Below, piece by piece: positions 40,286 to 50,144 of a stretch of 64,000 nucleotides of DNA. Each line of letters opens with the position of its first letter. The stretch's first letter is position 1. Made by a program: the position numbers and the translations under genes. Under the pieces are notes generated by a model, which was given only the letters and a program-made list of their open reading frames with translations, was not told where the DNA came from and ran no database searches. Origin of the DNA: Buchnera aphidicola (Aphis helianthi) (GTDB lineage Bacteria > Pseudomonadota > Gammaproteobacteria > Enterobacterales > Enterobacteriaceae); NCBI RefSeq assembly GCF_005083845.1, contig NZ_CP034894.1, positions 248,001-312,000 of the forward strand, read 5' to 3'.

Positions 40286-40375
40286 ATATGCTGTCTTTTT
40301 TTAGATATGAGTAGAAATTAAATTCTATCTACTATAAAATATTTTATACATAAAATTTACTTTTGGAAATGTATT

Positions 40376-41158
40376 ATGGGGTTCTTAAAAGGTAAAAAAA
40401 TTTTAATAACTGGTATATCTAATGAAAGATCAATTGCTTTAGGTATTGCAAAATCTTTATATGTACAAAACGCAGAACTGAGTTTTGTTTGTCAAAATAA
40501 AAAAATTATTAATAAAATCAAATATTTAATTAATCCAATAAATTCGAATTCTATTTTTTTTTGCGATGTATCTGATGACGAAAACATTAAAGAATTGTTT
40601 TTTAATTTAAAAAAAATATGGAATAAATTTGATGGTTTTATTCACTCTATTGCGTATTGTCCTAAAGATCAAATGTATAAAGATTTTGTAGAAAATAGTA
40701 CTAAGGAATCTTTTAATTTAGCTCATGAAATTAGTTCATATAGTTTTTTAAGTATGGCTAGAGAAGCAAAAAATATGTTAAATAAATTTTCTTCTTTAAT
40801 TACATTATCTTACTTAGGAGCAAAAAGAGTTTTATCTAATTATAATATGATGGGACTTGCTAAAGCTTCTTTAGAGTCTAATGTTCGATATATGGCTTAT
40901 TCATTAGGTAAAAAAGATATTAGAGTTAATGGTATTTCATCTGGACCTATTAAAACTATATCTTCTTATCAAATTAAAAATTTTTGCAAAATACAAAAAT
41001 ATCAAAAGTCAGTTTCATTAATTAAAAACTATATTACTAGTACACAAATAGGGAATGTTGCTGCTTTTTTATGTTCTAATTTATCAATTGGAATAACTGG
41101 TTCAATTATTTATGTTGATAATGGTTTCAATGTTAATATACCTAATGGAATAATTTAA
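40376..41158 (+). CDS. fabI: Enoyl-[ACP] reductase (NADH)
   Basis: FabI does the last reduction of each fatty acid elongation cycle. The nucleotide loop ITGISNERSIALGIA, catalytic tyrosines and lysine in LSYLGAKRVLSNYNMMGLAKAS and the C-terminal ITGSIIYVDNGFNV are intact; 260 aa against 262. E. coli Gly93 (HSIGFAP) is Ala here (HSIAYCP), a change also normal in other FabI families. Works with FabZ (13341) and AcpS (31985). Confidence 0.97.
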   Translation: MGFLKGKKILITGISNERSIALGIAKSLYVQNAELSFVCQNKKIINKIKYLINPINSNSIFFCDVSDDENIKELFFNLKKIWNKFDGFIHSIAYCPKDQMYKDFVENSTKESFNLAHEISSYSFLSMAREAKNMLNKFSSLITLSYLGAKRVLSNYNMMGLAKASLESNVRYMAYSLGKKDIRVNGISSGPIKTISSYQIKNFCKIQKYQKSVSLIKNYITSTQIGNVAAFLCSNLSIGITGSIIYVDNGFNVNIPNGII

Positions 41159-41272
41159 AATTTAAAAACGAAGAATTTTTTTAATAAAATTTATCTATGA
41201 TAATTTATAAATAAGTTATATATTAAAATTTATTAAAAAATAAAATTATTTGTTGAATAGTTAGGTCTTATA

Positions 41273-43222
41273 ATGATGTTCCAGAACAATCCATTACTTG
41301 AACAATTAAAAAAAAATTTAAATAAGAAAACACCACGGGTTGAAGGAATAGTAAAAAGCACTGAAAGAGGATTTGGTTTTTTAGAAGTTGATACTCAAAA
41401 AAGCTATTTTATTCCTCCTAAAAACATGAAAAAAGTTATGCACGGAGATAAAATAACAGCGTTGTTAAAAATTGAAAAAGATCGTGAAATAATTGACCCC
41501 GAAAAACTTATTGAACCTTTTTTAAAAAGATTTGTAGGAAAAATTCAAAGAAAAGATAATAAATTATTCATCTTTCCAGATTATCCTTTTTTAAAAGATT
41601 TAATTATAATATGTTATCCTAAAAAAAACTGTAATAATTTATTTCAAACTGGAGATTGGGCAGTAGCTAATTTAGTACAACATAAACTTAATGGTAATTC
41701 TATATTTTGTGCTGAATTAATTGAAGAAATAGTAAAAGATAATGATCCATTAACACCATGGTGGGTAACTTTATCACGTCATAATCTCGAAAAAAAAGCA
41801 CCTCTAATTGAATCACAAGATATTTTATTAAAAGATAATTTTAAAAGAAAAGATCTAACAAATCTTGATTTTATTACAATAGATAATGTTAATACAAAAG
41901 ATATTGATGATGCTTTGTTTATTGAATCAACTAATAATGGAGATTTTTGTTTAACTGTAGCTATTGCAGATCCAACTTCATATATTGAAGTTGGCAGTAG
42001 ATTAGATATAATTGCTGCTAAAAGAGGTTTTACAAACTATTTACCAGGTTTTAATATTCCTATGTTACCTAGGGAATTATCAGAAAATATATGCTCATTA
42101 ATCCCTAATGAACGTCGTCCAGTTTTAGCATGTTCTATAATAATTAAAAAAGATGGACACATTTCTAATGTAGTTGATTTTTTTTTGGCATGGATTATAT
42201 CAAAAGAAAAGTTATCATATGATGATGTATCAAATTGGATTGAAAAAAAAGGATTATGGAAACCATCAAAAAAATCTATTAAAAATCAAATTTCACTATT
42301 ACATAAATTATGCTTATCACGTATTAAATGGAGAAAATTAAATGCTGTATTATTTAAAGACAGCTTAGAATATAGGTTTCAATTTACTGAAATTGGAATA
42401 GTAAAAAATATAATTATTGAAAAAAGAAGAATTGCTCATAAAATTATTGAAGAAGCAATGATAATTGCAAATATTGTAGCTGCAAATTTTTTATCAAAAC
42501 ATCTTGGATTTGGAATATACAATACACACTCTGGTTTCGATTCTATTAATGCTGAAAATGCAGTTTCTTTTTTAAAGCATTATCATTTAAAATTTACTGC
42601 AAAAGAAATAACAACATTAAAAGGATTCTGTAATCTTAGACGTGTTTTAAATATTTTATCAAATAATTATATTAATAGTCGTATTCGTAGATATCAATCG
42701 TTTGGAGATTTTAGTACGACGCCTAGTCCACATTTTGCATTAGGATTTTCAGAATATGCTACTTGGACTTCACCCATCCGTAAATATAGCGATATGATTA
42801 ATCATCGTTTATTAAAATCAATTATCAAAAAAGAAAAAATCATCAAACCTAATGAAGAAATAAAGTTAAAAATTAGTGAGCAAAGACGTAGAAATAGAAT
42901 AGCTGAAAGAGATATTTCAGATTGGCTTTACACATTATTTTTACAAAAGAAAGAATATCAGAATAAAAAATTTTCTGCCGAAATTACTGATGTTTCTAAA
43001 AGTGGAATACGAGCTAAAATACTAGAAAATGGTGCAAATGTTTTTATTCCTGCATTATTTTTACATCCTATTCGAGAAGAGTTAATCTTAAATCAAGAAA
43101 TAGGAAAAGTATTTATTAATGGAAATTTACATTATAAAGTATCTGATTTAATTCAAATAAAATTATCTGAAATTCGCTTAAAAACAAGAAGTATTATTGC
43201 GAAACCTGATTATACAATATGA
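41273..43222 (+). CDS. rnb: Exoribonuclease II
   Basis: RNase II degrades mRNA 3' to 5'. Two cold-shock domains (TERGFGFLEVDTQKSYFIPP in the first), the RNB catalytic domain with the aspartate cluster FITIDNVNTKDIDDALF, the later motif YATWTSPIRKYSDMINHRLL and a C-terminal S1 domain. 649 aa against 644. Two ATG codons are adjacent (41273 and 41276); E. coli begins at the second. fabI-rnb order is ancestral. Confidence 0.97.
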   Translation: MMFQNNPLLEQLKKNLNKKTPRVEGIVKSTERGFGFLEVDTQKSYFIPPKNMKKVMHGDKITALLKIEKDREIIDPEKLIEPFLKRFVGKIQRKDNKLFIFPDYPFLKDLIIICYPKKNCNNLFQTGDWAVANLVQHKLNGNSIFCAELIEEIVKDNDPLTPWWVTLSRHNLEKKAPLIESQDILLKDNFKRKDLTNLDFITIDNVNTKDIDDALFIESTNNGDFCLTVAIADPTSYIEVGSRLDIIAAKRGFTNYLPGFNIPMLPRELSENICSLIPNERRPVLACSIIIKKDGHISNVVDFFLAWIISKEKLSYDDVSNWIEKKGLWKPSKKSIKNQISLLHKLCLSRIKWRKLNAVLFKDSLEYRFQFTEIGIVKNIIIEKRRIAHKIIEEAMIIANIVAANFLSKHLGFGIYNTHSGFDSINAENAVSFLKHYHLKFTAKEITTLKGFCNLRRVLNILSNNYINSRIRRYQSFGDFSTTPSPHFALGFSEYATWTSPIRKYSDMINHRLLKSIIKKEKIIKPNEEIKLKISEQRRRNRIAERDISDWLYTLFLQKKEYQNKKFSAEITDVSKSGIRAKILENGANVFIPALFLHPIREELILNQEIGKVFINGNLHYKVSDLIQIKLSEIRLKTRSIIAKPDYTI

Positions 43223-43337
43223 GTTTAACATTTTTAAATAATCTAAAATGAAATTAACTTATTATTTTGTTAAATATTTCAAAATTTATTTATTTTAATT
43301 TTTTTAAAACAATTTTAATATTAATTAAGAGTTCAAT

Positions 43338-43979
43338 ATGCATATTTCAATTTTTGATTTTTCTATATATATAAAGTTTTTTATTAGTTTATGCGCATTA
43401 GTTAATCCAATAGGAATGATTCCTATTTTTACAACTATGACAGCTCATCAAACTATTCTAGAACGAAAAAAAACTAACTTACTAGCTAATTTTTCTGCAT
43501 TTTTAATATTATTAATATCGTTGTTTTTAGGTGATAGTATTTTAAATATTTTTGGAATATCTATTAATTCGTTTCGTATTGCAGGCGGTTTGTTGATTAT
43601 GGGTATTGCTTTTTCCATGATTAATGGAAAATTCACACAAAATAAAAGAATAAAAAAAGATAAAGAACAAATTCAAGAAAATATTAGTGTCGTTCCCTTA
43701 GCCATGCCGTTGATCGCAGGACCTGGGGCTATTAGTTCAACTATTGTTTGGAGCACCTATTATTCTACTTGGTTAAATTTAGTAGGATGTACTATATCTA
43801 TTTTTTTATTTTCTTTAGTTTGTTGGTTATGTTTTCGAGCTGCTCCATGTGTAGTTCAAATATTAGGAAAAACAGGAATTAATATTATTACACGTGTAAT
43901 GGGTTTGTTATTAATGTCTTTAGGAATAGAATTTTTGAGTGTTGGAATAAAATCTATTTTAAATGAATTATTGCATTAA
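43338..43979 (+). CDS. ychE: MarC-family integral membrane protein (YchE)
   Basis: A 213-aa inner membrane protein with six predicted membrane segments. Very close to E. coli YchE: SLCALVNPIGMIPIFTTMT, FRIAGGLLIMGIAFSMI, AMPLIAGPGAISSTIVW and TRVMGLLLMSLGIEF. Function is unknown; the family has been proposed to transport amino acids or small solutes but this is not established. The neighbours rnb and lipB give no clear clue. Confidence 0.9.
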   Translation: MHISIFDFSIYIKFFISLCALVNPIGMIPIFTTMTAHQTILERKKTNLLANFSAFLILLISLFLGDSILNIFGISINSFRIAGGLLIMGIAFSMINGKFTQNKRIKKDKEQIQENISVVPLAMPLIAGPGAISSTIVWSTYYSTWLNLVGCTISIFLFSLVCWLCFRAAPCVVQILGKTGINIITRVMGLLLMSLGIEFLSVGIKSILNELLH

Positions 43980-44033
43980 TCTTTAAAATATCATTTGATA
44001 CTTTATACGTTAAATATAATATTAGGTATTTCA

Positions 44034-44699
44034 TTGAAAAATAAAATTATTTTTTTTAAAAATATAGGATTAACAGATTGGATTAAAGTTGCTAATAAAA
44101 TGAATTATTTTACAGAACATCGTGATAGTTTTACATTTGATGAAATCTGGTTTGTTGAGCATTATCCTATTTTTACTCAAGGTTTATTAAAAAAAAATTA
44201 TTCAATAATATCTAAAAATAATTTTATTAATAATATTCCTGTAGTAAATACTGATAGAGGTGGTCAAATTACATATCATGGTCCTGGACAACAAATATTA
44301 TATTTCTTAATTGATTTAAGACGTCGAAAAATTAATATTCGTCAATTAATAGATATTATTCATATTTTAATAATAGATACTTTGAATTATTTTTCTATTA
44401 AATCAAATATTAAAAAAAAATTTCCAGGAATTTATGTAAATAAAAAAAAAATATGTTCTTTAGGACTAAGAATTAAAAAAGGTTGTACTATGCATGGTTT
44501 ATCATTAAATGTAAATATGGATTTAACTCCATTTAATTACATTTACCCTTGTGGAGATATATATATAACAATGACACAAATAAAAGAATTTAATTCCGTT
44601 TTAACATTAGAAGATATTCGAATTGTATTAATTAAAAAATTATCTCAGTTATTAAATGTTAAAATTATAAAAAAATCATACTTTTTAGAAAATATTTAA
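44034..44699 (+). CDS. lipB: Octanoyl-[ACP]-protein transferase
   Basis: LipB moves octanoate from ACP to the E2 and GcvH lipoyl domains. Motifs: TDRGGQITYHGPGQQI, KKICSLGLRIKKGCTMHGLSLNVNMDL with the catalytic Lys, and YPCGDIYI with the catalytic Cys. No ATG lies at the right place. TTG at 44034 (AGG about 8 bases upstream) gives LKNKIIFFKNIGL, aligning with the E. coli start; the open frame extends to another TTG at 43995. Directly upstream of lipA. Confidence 0.93.
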   Translation: MKNKIIFFKNIGLTDWIKVANKMNYFTEHRDSFTFDEIWFVEHYPIFTQGLLKKNYSIISKNNFINNIPVVNTDRGGQITYHGPGQQILYFLIDLRRRKINIRQLIDIIHILIIDTLNYFSIKSNIKKKFPGIYVNKKKICSLGLRIKKGCTMHGLSLNVNMDLTPFNYIYPCGDIYITMTQIKEFNSVLTLEDIRIVLIKKLSQLLNVKIIKKSYFLENI

Positions 44700-44768
44700 A
44701 TATTTTTAAAATAATTTTTTCTTAATTACAATATATATATTCTTTCTAATTTTGCGATAATAAAATTT

Positions 44769-45668
44769 ATGAATAAAAAAATACATTTAATACCTACTAA
44801 ATATATTTTAACAAAAAAAAATAAATTAAATAAACCAAACTGGATAAAAGTTAAATTACCTACTAATACATCTCGTATAAATCAAGTAAAATCTGCTTTA
44901 CGTAAAAATAATTTATATTCTGTTTGTGAAGAAGCACATTGTCCAAATTTATCAGAATGTTTTAACAATGGAACTGCAACTTTTATGATTCTTGGAGCTA
45001 TATGTACTAGAAATTGTCCATTTTGTGCGGTATCACATGGAAAACCTAAAAATTTAAATTTAGAAGAGCCGGAAAAATTAGCAAATACTATATTTGATAT
45101 GGGAATCAATTATGTAGTGATTACCTCAGTTGTCAGAGATGATTTATATGATGGTGGCGCACAACATTTTGTCAATTGTATGAATTCTATTCGAAATAAA
45201 AATAAAGTAAAAATTGAAATATTAGTTCCTGATTTTAGAGGTAGAATTGAATTAATTTTAAAAATTTTTAATGCGGAATTACCTGATGTTTTTAATCACA
45301 ATATAGAAAATGTTCCTCGACTTTATAAAAAAATACGTCCTGGAGCGAATTATAGAAAATCATTATTGTTATTAGAATCATTTAAAAAAACATATAATCA
45401 AATTCCTACTAAATCCGGTTTAATGTTAGGTATAGGTGAAAAAGATAAAGAAGTTACTCAAGTAATGAAAGATCTATATTCTAGCGGTGTGACATTGTTA
45501 ACAATAGGCCAATATCTTCAACCAAGTAAAAATCATCTTCCAGTACAACGTTACATATCACCTTTAGAATTTGAAAATATTAAAAAAGAAGCAATATCTA
45601 TTGGTTTTAAAAATGCTTATTGTGGACCCTTTGTACGTTCATCATATCATGCTAGTTTTCAAAATTAA
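44769..45668 (+). CDS. lipA: Lipoyl synthase
   Basis: A radical-SAM enzyme inserting two sulphurs into octanoyl groups made by LipB. The auxiliary cluster motif is in [12 protein letters not shown], the SAM cluster CxxxCxxC is CTRNCPFC (about 78-85) and the C-terminal Arg-Ser-Ser-Tyr motif is FVRSSYHA, whose serine ligates the auxiliary cluster. 299 aa against 321; the shortening is at the N-terminus before CEEAHC. Follows lipB by 69 bp, with ybeF of E. coli missing. Confidence 0.97.
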   Translation: MNKKIHLIPTKYILTKKNKLNKPNWIKVKLPTNTSRINQVKSALRKNNLYSVCEEAHCPNLSECFNNGTATFMILGAICTRNCPFCAVSHGKPKNLNLEEPEKLANTIFDMGINYVVITSVVRDDLYDGGAQHFVNCMNSIRNKNKVKIEILVPDFRGRIELILKIFNAELPDVFNHNIENVPRLYKKIRPGANYRKSLLLLESFKKTYNQIPTKSGLMLGIGEKDKEVTQVMKDLYSSGVTLLTIGQYLQPSKNHLPVQRYISPLEFENIKKEAISIGFKNAYCGPFVRSSYHASFQN

Positions 45669-45769
45669 TATATAAAATTATTTATTTAGTTTTTGAAATA
45701 TTCTTTATATTATTACAATTAAATATTCATAAATAATAAGATATAAATTATTTTAACAGAGGTTAAATA

Positions 45770-46480
45770 GTGTTAAATACTGATTATTTTAATATTCCAA
45801 AAATTATTATTGCATTAGATTTTAATAATAAAAAAGCAGCTATGAAATTGGTAGATCTGCTTGATCCATCGTTATTTTATTTAAAGATTGGAAAAGAAAT
45901 GTTTACAATTTTAGGAAAAAAATTTATCAATGAATTACATCAATTAGGATTTAATATATTTTTAGATTTAAAATTTCATGATATTCCTAATACTGTATTT
46001 AATGCTACGAAAGCAGCAGCGGATTTAGGAATATGGATGTTAAGTGTACATGCTGCTGGGGGCAAAAAAATGCTAACATATGCAAAAAAAGCATTAAAAT
46101 CGTTTAAAAAACGTCCTTTATTAATAGCTGTTACAGCACTCACTAGTTTAAAACAAGAAGATTTAAAAAATATTGGGATTCAAATATCATTACAAGATTA
46201 TATTTTAATTTTATCTAAATTATCTTATGATTGTGGTTTAGATGGGGTGGTATGTCCGGGTAAGGAAGCAGAAAAAATTAAGTTGTTATGTGGTGATAAG
46301 TATAAAATTATAACTCCAGGTATCAGATGTTTTAACGATTCTAATTTTGATCAAAATCAAACTATTACTCCTAAACAAGCAAAAAAATTTCTAATAGATT
46401 ATATAGTTATAGGTCGTTCTATTACATCTTCAATCAATCCAATTAAAAAATTAAATTTTATAATACAATCTATGCAATAA
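45770..46480 (+). CDS. pyrF: Orotidine 5'-phosphate decarboxylase
   Basis: Last step of UMP synthesis; product goes to PyrH (7193). The GTG start has AGAGG seven bases before. The TIM-barrel active site IFLDLKFHDIPNT holds the Asp-Lys-Asp array; TPGIRCF and YIVIGRSIT bind phosphate. 236 aa against 245. Confidence 0.96.
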   Translation: MLNTDYFNIPKIIIALDFNNKKAAMKLVDLLDPSLFYLKIGKEMFTILGKKFINELHQLGFNIFLDLKFHDIPNTVFNATKAAADLGIWMLSVHAAGGKKMLTYAKKALKSFKKRPLLIAVTALTSLKQEDLKNIGIQISLQDYILILSKLSYDCGLDGVVCPGKEAEKIKLLCGDKYKIITPGIRCFNDSNFDQNQTITPKQAKKFLIDYIVIGRSITSSINPIKKLNFIIQSMQ

Positions 46481-46562
46481 TATTTTTGTATTTAAAAACA
46501 TTTTTTTATATATTTATTTTAAGTAAAATTTATAAAATTCTGATAAAAATAATGGAGTATTT

Positions 46563-47153
46563 ATGCAATTAACTAAAATAGCAAAATCTATATTACCTAC
46601 ACGTTGGGGAAATTTTATTATATTTGGATTTGAAGAAAAAAAGAATGGTAAAAATCATATAGCTCTTGTTTATGGTGATATAAAGAAAAAAATACCTATT
46701 CTTTCTAGAATACATTCTGAATGTTTAACAGGAGATGCTTTATTTAGTTTAAGATGTGACTGTGGGATTCAATTAAAAATGGCAATGAATAAAATTGCAC
46801 ATGAAGGAAGAGGTATATTAATATACCATCGTCAAGAAGGTAGAAATATTGGTCTTCTTAACAAAATTAAAGCGTATTCTCTACAAGATCAGGGATTAGA
46901 TACTGTAGAAGCTAATTTAAAACTTGGTTTTTCTGCAGATGAAAGAGATTTTTCATTATGCGCTGATATTTTTAATATTTTAAATGTAAAAAAAATTCGA
47001 TTATTAACTAATAATCCATTTAAAGTAAATATGCTTATGTCTGCTGGAATTGATATTGTAGAAAGAATCCCTCTTATAGCTAAAAAAAATGATAAAAACT
47101 GTTGTTATTTAAAAACTAAAGCAGAAAAAATGGGCCATTTATTATTTAAGTAA
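46563..47153 (+). CDS. ribA: GTP cyclohydrolase II
   Basis: First step of riboflavin synthesis from GTP. The zinc Cys cluster is in [41 protein letters not shown] carries the catalytic residues and LLTNNPFKV binds guanine. 196 aa, identical to E. coli length. GGAG lies 6 bases before the ATG. Riboflavin supply is a known symbiont trait and FMN/FAD would also feed ApbE. Confidence 0.97.
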   Translation: MQLTKIAKSILPTRWGNFIIFGFEEKKNGKNHIALVYGDIKKKIPILSRIHSECLTGDALFSLRCDCGIQLKMAMNKIAHEGRGILIYHRQEGRNIGLLNKIKAYSLQDQGLDTVEANLKLGFSADERDFSLCADIFNILNVKKIRLLTNNPFKVNMLMSAGIDIVERIPLIAKKNDKNCCYLKTKAEKMGHLLFK

Positions 47154-47160
47154 AAATTTT

Positions 47161-47239
47161 TTAAAAACATATATATAATACGATTATTATTAAATGTACT
47201 TTAATATATTACTTAATAGTATTACGTGTATGTTTTTAA
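47161..47239 (+). other. Long imperfect hairpin after ribA
   Basis: TTAAAAACATA (47161-47171) is a perfect 11-bp inverted repeat with TATGTTTTTAA (47229-47239). The pairing continues inward through two G-T wobbles and then TAATAC with GTATTA, leaving a central AT-rich loop. It begins 7 bp after the ribA stop codon. It could be an mRNA 3'-end structure or a small RNA. Confidence 0.4.
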
Positions 47240-47254
47240 AAATTTTATACTATT

Positions 47255-47293
47255 GTTCAAAATGGAAGGGGTTTTATAAACCCCTCATTGAAC
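47255..47293. terminator. Bidirectional terminator-like hairpin between ribA and cls
   Basis: AGGGGTTT (47267-47274) pairs with AAACCCCT (47278-47285) around a 3-nt loop; an outer GTTCAA/TTGAAC pair (47255-47260 and 47288-47293) extends it. It is GC-rich for this DNA and lies between the convergent genes ribA and cls. No strong T run follows directly, so the termination role is likely but not certain. Confidence 0.6.
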
Positions 47294-47402
47294 TATTTAA
47301 TTTATTTATATTTTTAAAAATTAATAAAAAATTTATTTTCTCTAAAATTTTAGGATATATATAAATATATAATTTATTTATAATAAAATTTTTAATAAAT
47401 AT

Positions 47403-48863
47403 TTATAATAAAGGACTCAAAAAATAAAAAATTTTTTCTAAAATCTTTTTCCAATTTGAACGAGTAGACCAAATATCTTTGTCTAATAGTTCAGAATTAG
47501 AAATATATTCTTTTTGTATTAAAAGTAATTTATGACTAAAATCATTATCATCAATTACTAAAGTAATTTCAAAATTTAACCATAAACTTCTCATATCTAA
47601 ATTGACTGTTCCAATTAAACTTAGTTGACGATCAACTAAGATACTTTTACTATGTAATAATCCATTTTTAAATTGATAAATTTTTACTCCTGCTTCTAAT
47701 AATTCACTAAAAAAAGCTCGACTTGCCCATTTTACTAAAATAGAATCATGATATAATGGTATAATAATGCTAACTTTGACACCTCTTTGAGCTGCTGTAC
47801 ATATAGCATATAATAAATCATCACTAGGAACCAAATATGGAGTAGTCATAATCAATTCATTTCTAGATGAATAAATTGCGGTTAACAAAGCTTGATGAAT
47901 TACATTTTTTGGAAATCCAGGTCCGGATGCAATTACTTGAATGCTAGAATTTTGATTACATGTATTATGCAACATTTCTCTACTAGGTAATTTAGGTAAA
48001 ATTTTAAAACCTGTTTCAATTTCCCAATCACATGAATAAATCATACCTATTGTTGTAGCTATAGGCCCTTCAATTCTTGTCATTAAATCAATCCACTGAC
48101 CGACTCCAGAAGATTTTTTGAATAAATTTGGATCTACTAAATTCATACTCCCCGAGTATGAAATATAATTATCAATTAATATTATTTTTCTATGTTGCCT
48201 TACGTCTAATCGATGTAAAAACATTCGTACTAAATTAACTTTTAATGCTTCTACAATTTGAATTCCAGATTTTTTCATTTTTTGAACCCAATGACTTCTA
48301 AAAAAATCGAGACTTCCAGCTGAATCTAACATTAATCTACAATGTATACCTCGGTTAGCAGAATCAATCAGCGCTCTTGCTACATCATCAGCAAGTCCTC
48401 CTGGTTTCCAAATATAAAATACCATTTCAATATTTTTGCGTGCTAAATAAATATCACGAATTAAAACACTAATAGTATTTTTATTATCAGTTAATAATGT
48501 TATTTTGTTATTTTTAATACCAGATATTCCCTGTCTATGTTTGCAAAGTTGAAATAAAGAAGTAGCAACTTCACTATTTTTTATTTGAAAAATATATTTA
48601 CAAGATTTAAGTTGATTCAGATATTGATTAGATATAGACCAGATTTTTTTTGCTATTATTTTGTGTCTTTTTTCTAAATAAAATTCACCAAAAAAAAACC
48701 AAGTTATAATTCCAACAAAGGGAATAATATAAATAGTTAACAACCAAGACATTGAAGAAGGTATACTACGACGTTTAATCAAAATACAGTAAGTAATGTT
48801 AATAATTATTAACCAGTATATTAAAAGAACTAAAAATGTAGTTGAATCATAAAAAATATCCAT
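47403..48863 (-). CDS. cls: Cardiolipin synthase A
   Basis: Joins two phosphatidylglycerols into cardiolipin at the inner membrane. Two N-terminal membrane helices (about 8-28 and 38-58) precede two HKD (phospholipase D) motifs: [19 protein letters not shown] and [20 protein letters not shown]. 486 aa, identical to E. coli ClsA. It is notable that cdsA, which supplies the CDP-diacylglycerol precursor, is missing from its usual place after uppS, although it may lie elsewhere. Confidence 0.97.
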   Translation of the reverse strand: MDIFYDSTTFLVLLIYWLIIINITYCILIKRRSIPSSMSWLLTIYIIPFVGIITWFFFGEFYLEKRHKIIAKKIWSISNQYLNQLKSCKYIFQIKNSEVATSLFQLCKHRQGISGIKNNKITLLTDNKNTISVLIRDIYLARKNIEMVFYIWKPGGLADDVARALIDSANRGIHCRLMLDSAGSLDFFRSHWVQKMKKSGIQIVEALKVNLVRMFLHRLDVRQHRKIILIDNYISYSGSMNLVDPNLFKKSSGVGQWIDLMTRIEGPIATTIGMIYSCDWEIETGFKILPKLPSREMLHNTCNQNSSIQVIASGPGFPKNVIHQALLTAIYSSRNELIMTTPYLVPSDDLLYAICTAAQRGVKVSIIIPLYHDSILVKWASRAFFSELLEAGVKIYQFKNGLLHSKSILVDRQLSLIGTVNLDMRSLWLNFEITLVIDDNDFSHKLLLIQKEYISNSELLDKDIWSTRSNWKKILEKIFYFLSPLL

Positions 48864-48884
48864 TCATTTAAAGGTCCTGTTTAT

Positions 48885-49093
48885 ACTTTTTAAAAAAAGT
48901 TTTTATTTAGTTGAATGTTTTCATGGTTCTTAAACAATTTTATTTATTTTGTAGTGATAAATAATTATTACTTTTTATAAAAATTTAAAATTAAATATTT
49001 TTTAACACTTTTAAAAAAAGTAATAATTTTCTGCAATTAAAATATTTATATTATTACTTTTTAAAAGTGTTGATTTTATTTTAAAAAGTGTTT
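48885..49093. repeat. Cluster of ACTTTTTAAAAAGT-like palindromes with a long hairpin
   Basis: The 267-bp gap between cls and yciA holds about five related copies of an ACTTTTTAAAAAGT-type sequence (near 48885, 48970, 49006, 49056, 49081). Two of them form a long stem: 49004-49027 pairs with 49050-49071 over 22 bp with a 2-nt bulge and a 22-nt loop. A tandem near-duplicate of TTTTAAAAGTGTTGAT follows. In E. coli tonB lies between yciA and cls; no tonB reading frame is left here. Confidence 0.5.
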
Positions 49094-49130
49094 GATAAAA
49101 TATTAATGATTTATATAATTTAAAATATTT

Positions 49131-49541
49131 TTAAATAATACTCATTGGTAATAATTCAAGAGGCTTACCCATCTGATCAATTGCTACATAGATAAATATT
49201 GCTTCTGTAGCACAATAATATTGTCCTAATGGTTTAGAATAAATTTTTTTAATCCAAACTTCTACCTTAATAGTAATCGAAGTTTTACCAATTTTGATAC
49301 AATTAGCATAGCAGCTAACGACGTCTCCAACTGATACAGGTTTTAAAAAAGTAATTCCATCTACTCTTACAGTAACTACTTTTCCTCCTGCTATTTCTTT
49401 AGCTAATATAGCTCCACCCATATCCATTTGTGACATAATCCAACCTCCAAATATATCGCCGTTTGCATTAGTATCTGAAGGCATTGCAAGAGTTTTTAAT
49501 ACTACTGTTCCTTGTGGTAATAATTTGTTTTGTTTAAGCAT
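49131..49541 (-). CDS. yciA: Acyl-CoA thioesterase YciA
   Basis: A hotdog-fold acyl-CoA thioesterase. Core motif MPSDTNANGDIFGGWIMSQMD with the catalytic Asp, followed by GKVVTVRVDGITFLKPVSVGD and the C-terminal CATEAIFIYVAID. The ATG at 49541 gives 136 aa against 132; a GTG at 49556 is also in frame. Gene order yciC-yciB-yciA is as in E. coli. Confidence 0.95.
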   Translation of the reverse strand: MLKQNKLLPQGTVVLKTLAMPSDTNANGDIFGGWIMSQMDMGGAILAKEIAGGKVVTVRVDGITFLKPVSVGDVVSCYANCIKIGKTSITIKVEVWIKKIYSKPLGQYYCATEAIFIYVAIDQMGKPLELLPMSII

Positions 49542-49584
49542 TATCAAAATATTCACTCTATTATATATTTAAATAATATAAAAA

Positions 49585-50118
49585 TTATTTTTTTTTTAAT
49601 ATTTTACAATTTATATAAATACTTGTAGTTAAAATGGAAAATAGCATTAAAATTGAAAGTCCAAAAACTTTAAAATTTACCCAAGTTTCTTCTGAAAAAA
49701 AATATGCTATATAAATATTTAAAATACTACAAAATAAAAAAAATAATGCCCAAAAAAAATTAATTTTTTTCCAATAAGTATTAGAAAGTTTTATATTTTG
49801 TTCTAAAAATCTTTGTATTATTGGTTTTTTTTCATAAAATTGACTAATTAATAGTATAATAGAAAAAAACATATAAATTATTGTTATTTTCCATTTAATA
49901 AATTGACTATTATGAAAAAATATTGTTAGTGAACCAAAAATAGCAACTAAAATAAAGCTAATTAAATTCATTTTATCTATTTTTTTATATATAATCCAAT
50001 GTAATATACAGGTTATACCCGAAATAACAATTAAATATTTAGATGCTATAAAAATATCATATATTTTATAAAATATAAAAAAAGTTACTATTGGTAATAA
50101 ATTTAGTATTTTTTGCAT
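49585..50118 (-). CDS. yciB: Inner membrane septation protein YciB (IspZ)
   Basis: A 177-aa protein (E. coli 179) with five predicted membrane segments; in enterics it helps keep envelope shape and interacts with the division and elongation machineries. Recognisable segments: LLPIVTFFIFYKIYDIFIAS, SQFIKWKITIIYMFF and SNTYWKKINFFWALFF. TTAGGT precedes the ATG. It lies 27 bp after yciC and 44 bp before yciA. Confidence 0.95.
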   Translation of the reverse strand: MQKILNLLPIVTFFIFYKIYDIFIASKYLIVISGITCILHWIIYKKIDKMNLISFILVAIFGSLTIFFHNSQFIKWKITIIYMFFSIILLISQFYEKKPIIQRFLEQNIKLSNTYWKKINFFWALFFLFCSILNIYIAYFFSEETWVNFKVFGLSILMLFSILTTSIYINCKILKKK

Positions 50119-50144
50119 ATTCAGACCTAAAATATTTTTTATTT

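Noticed and set aside
40376-41158. FabI Gly93 to Ala, the position linked to triclosan/diazaborine resistance in E. coli
   Set aside because: Ala at this position is normal in several FabI lineages, so it is more likely neutral divergence than drug resistance.
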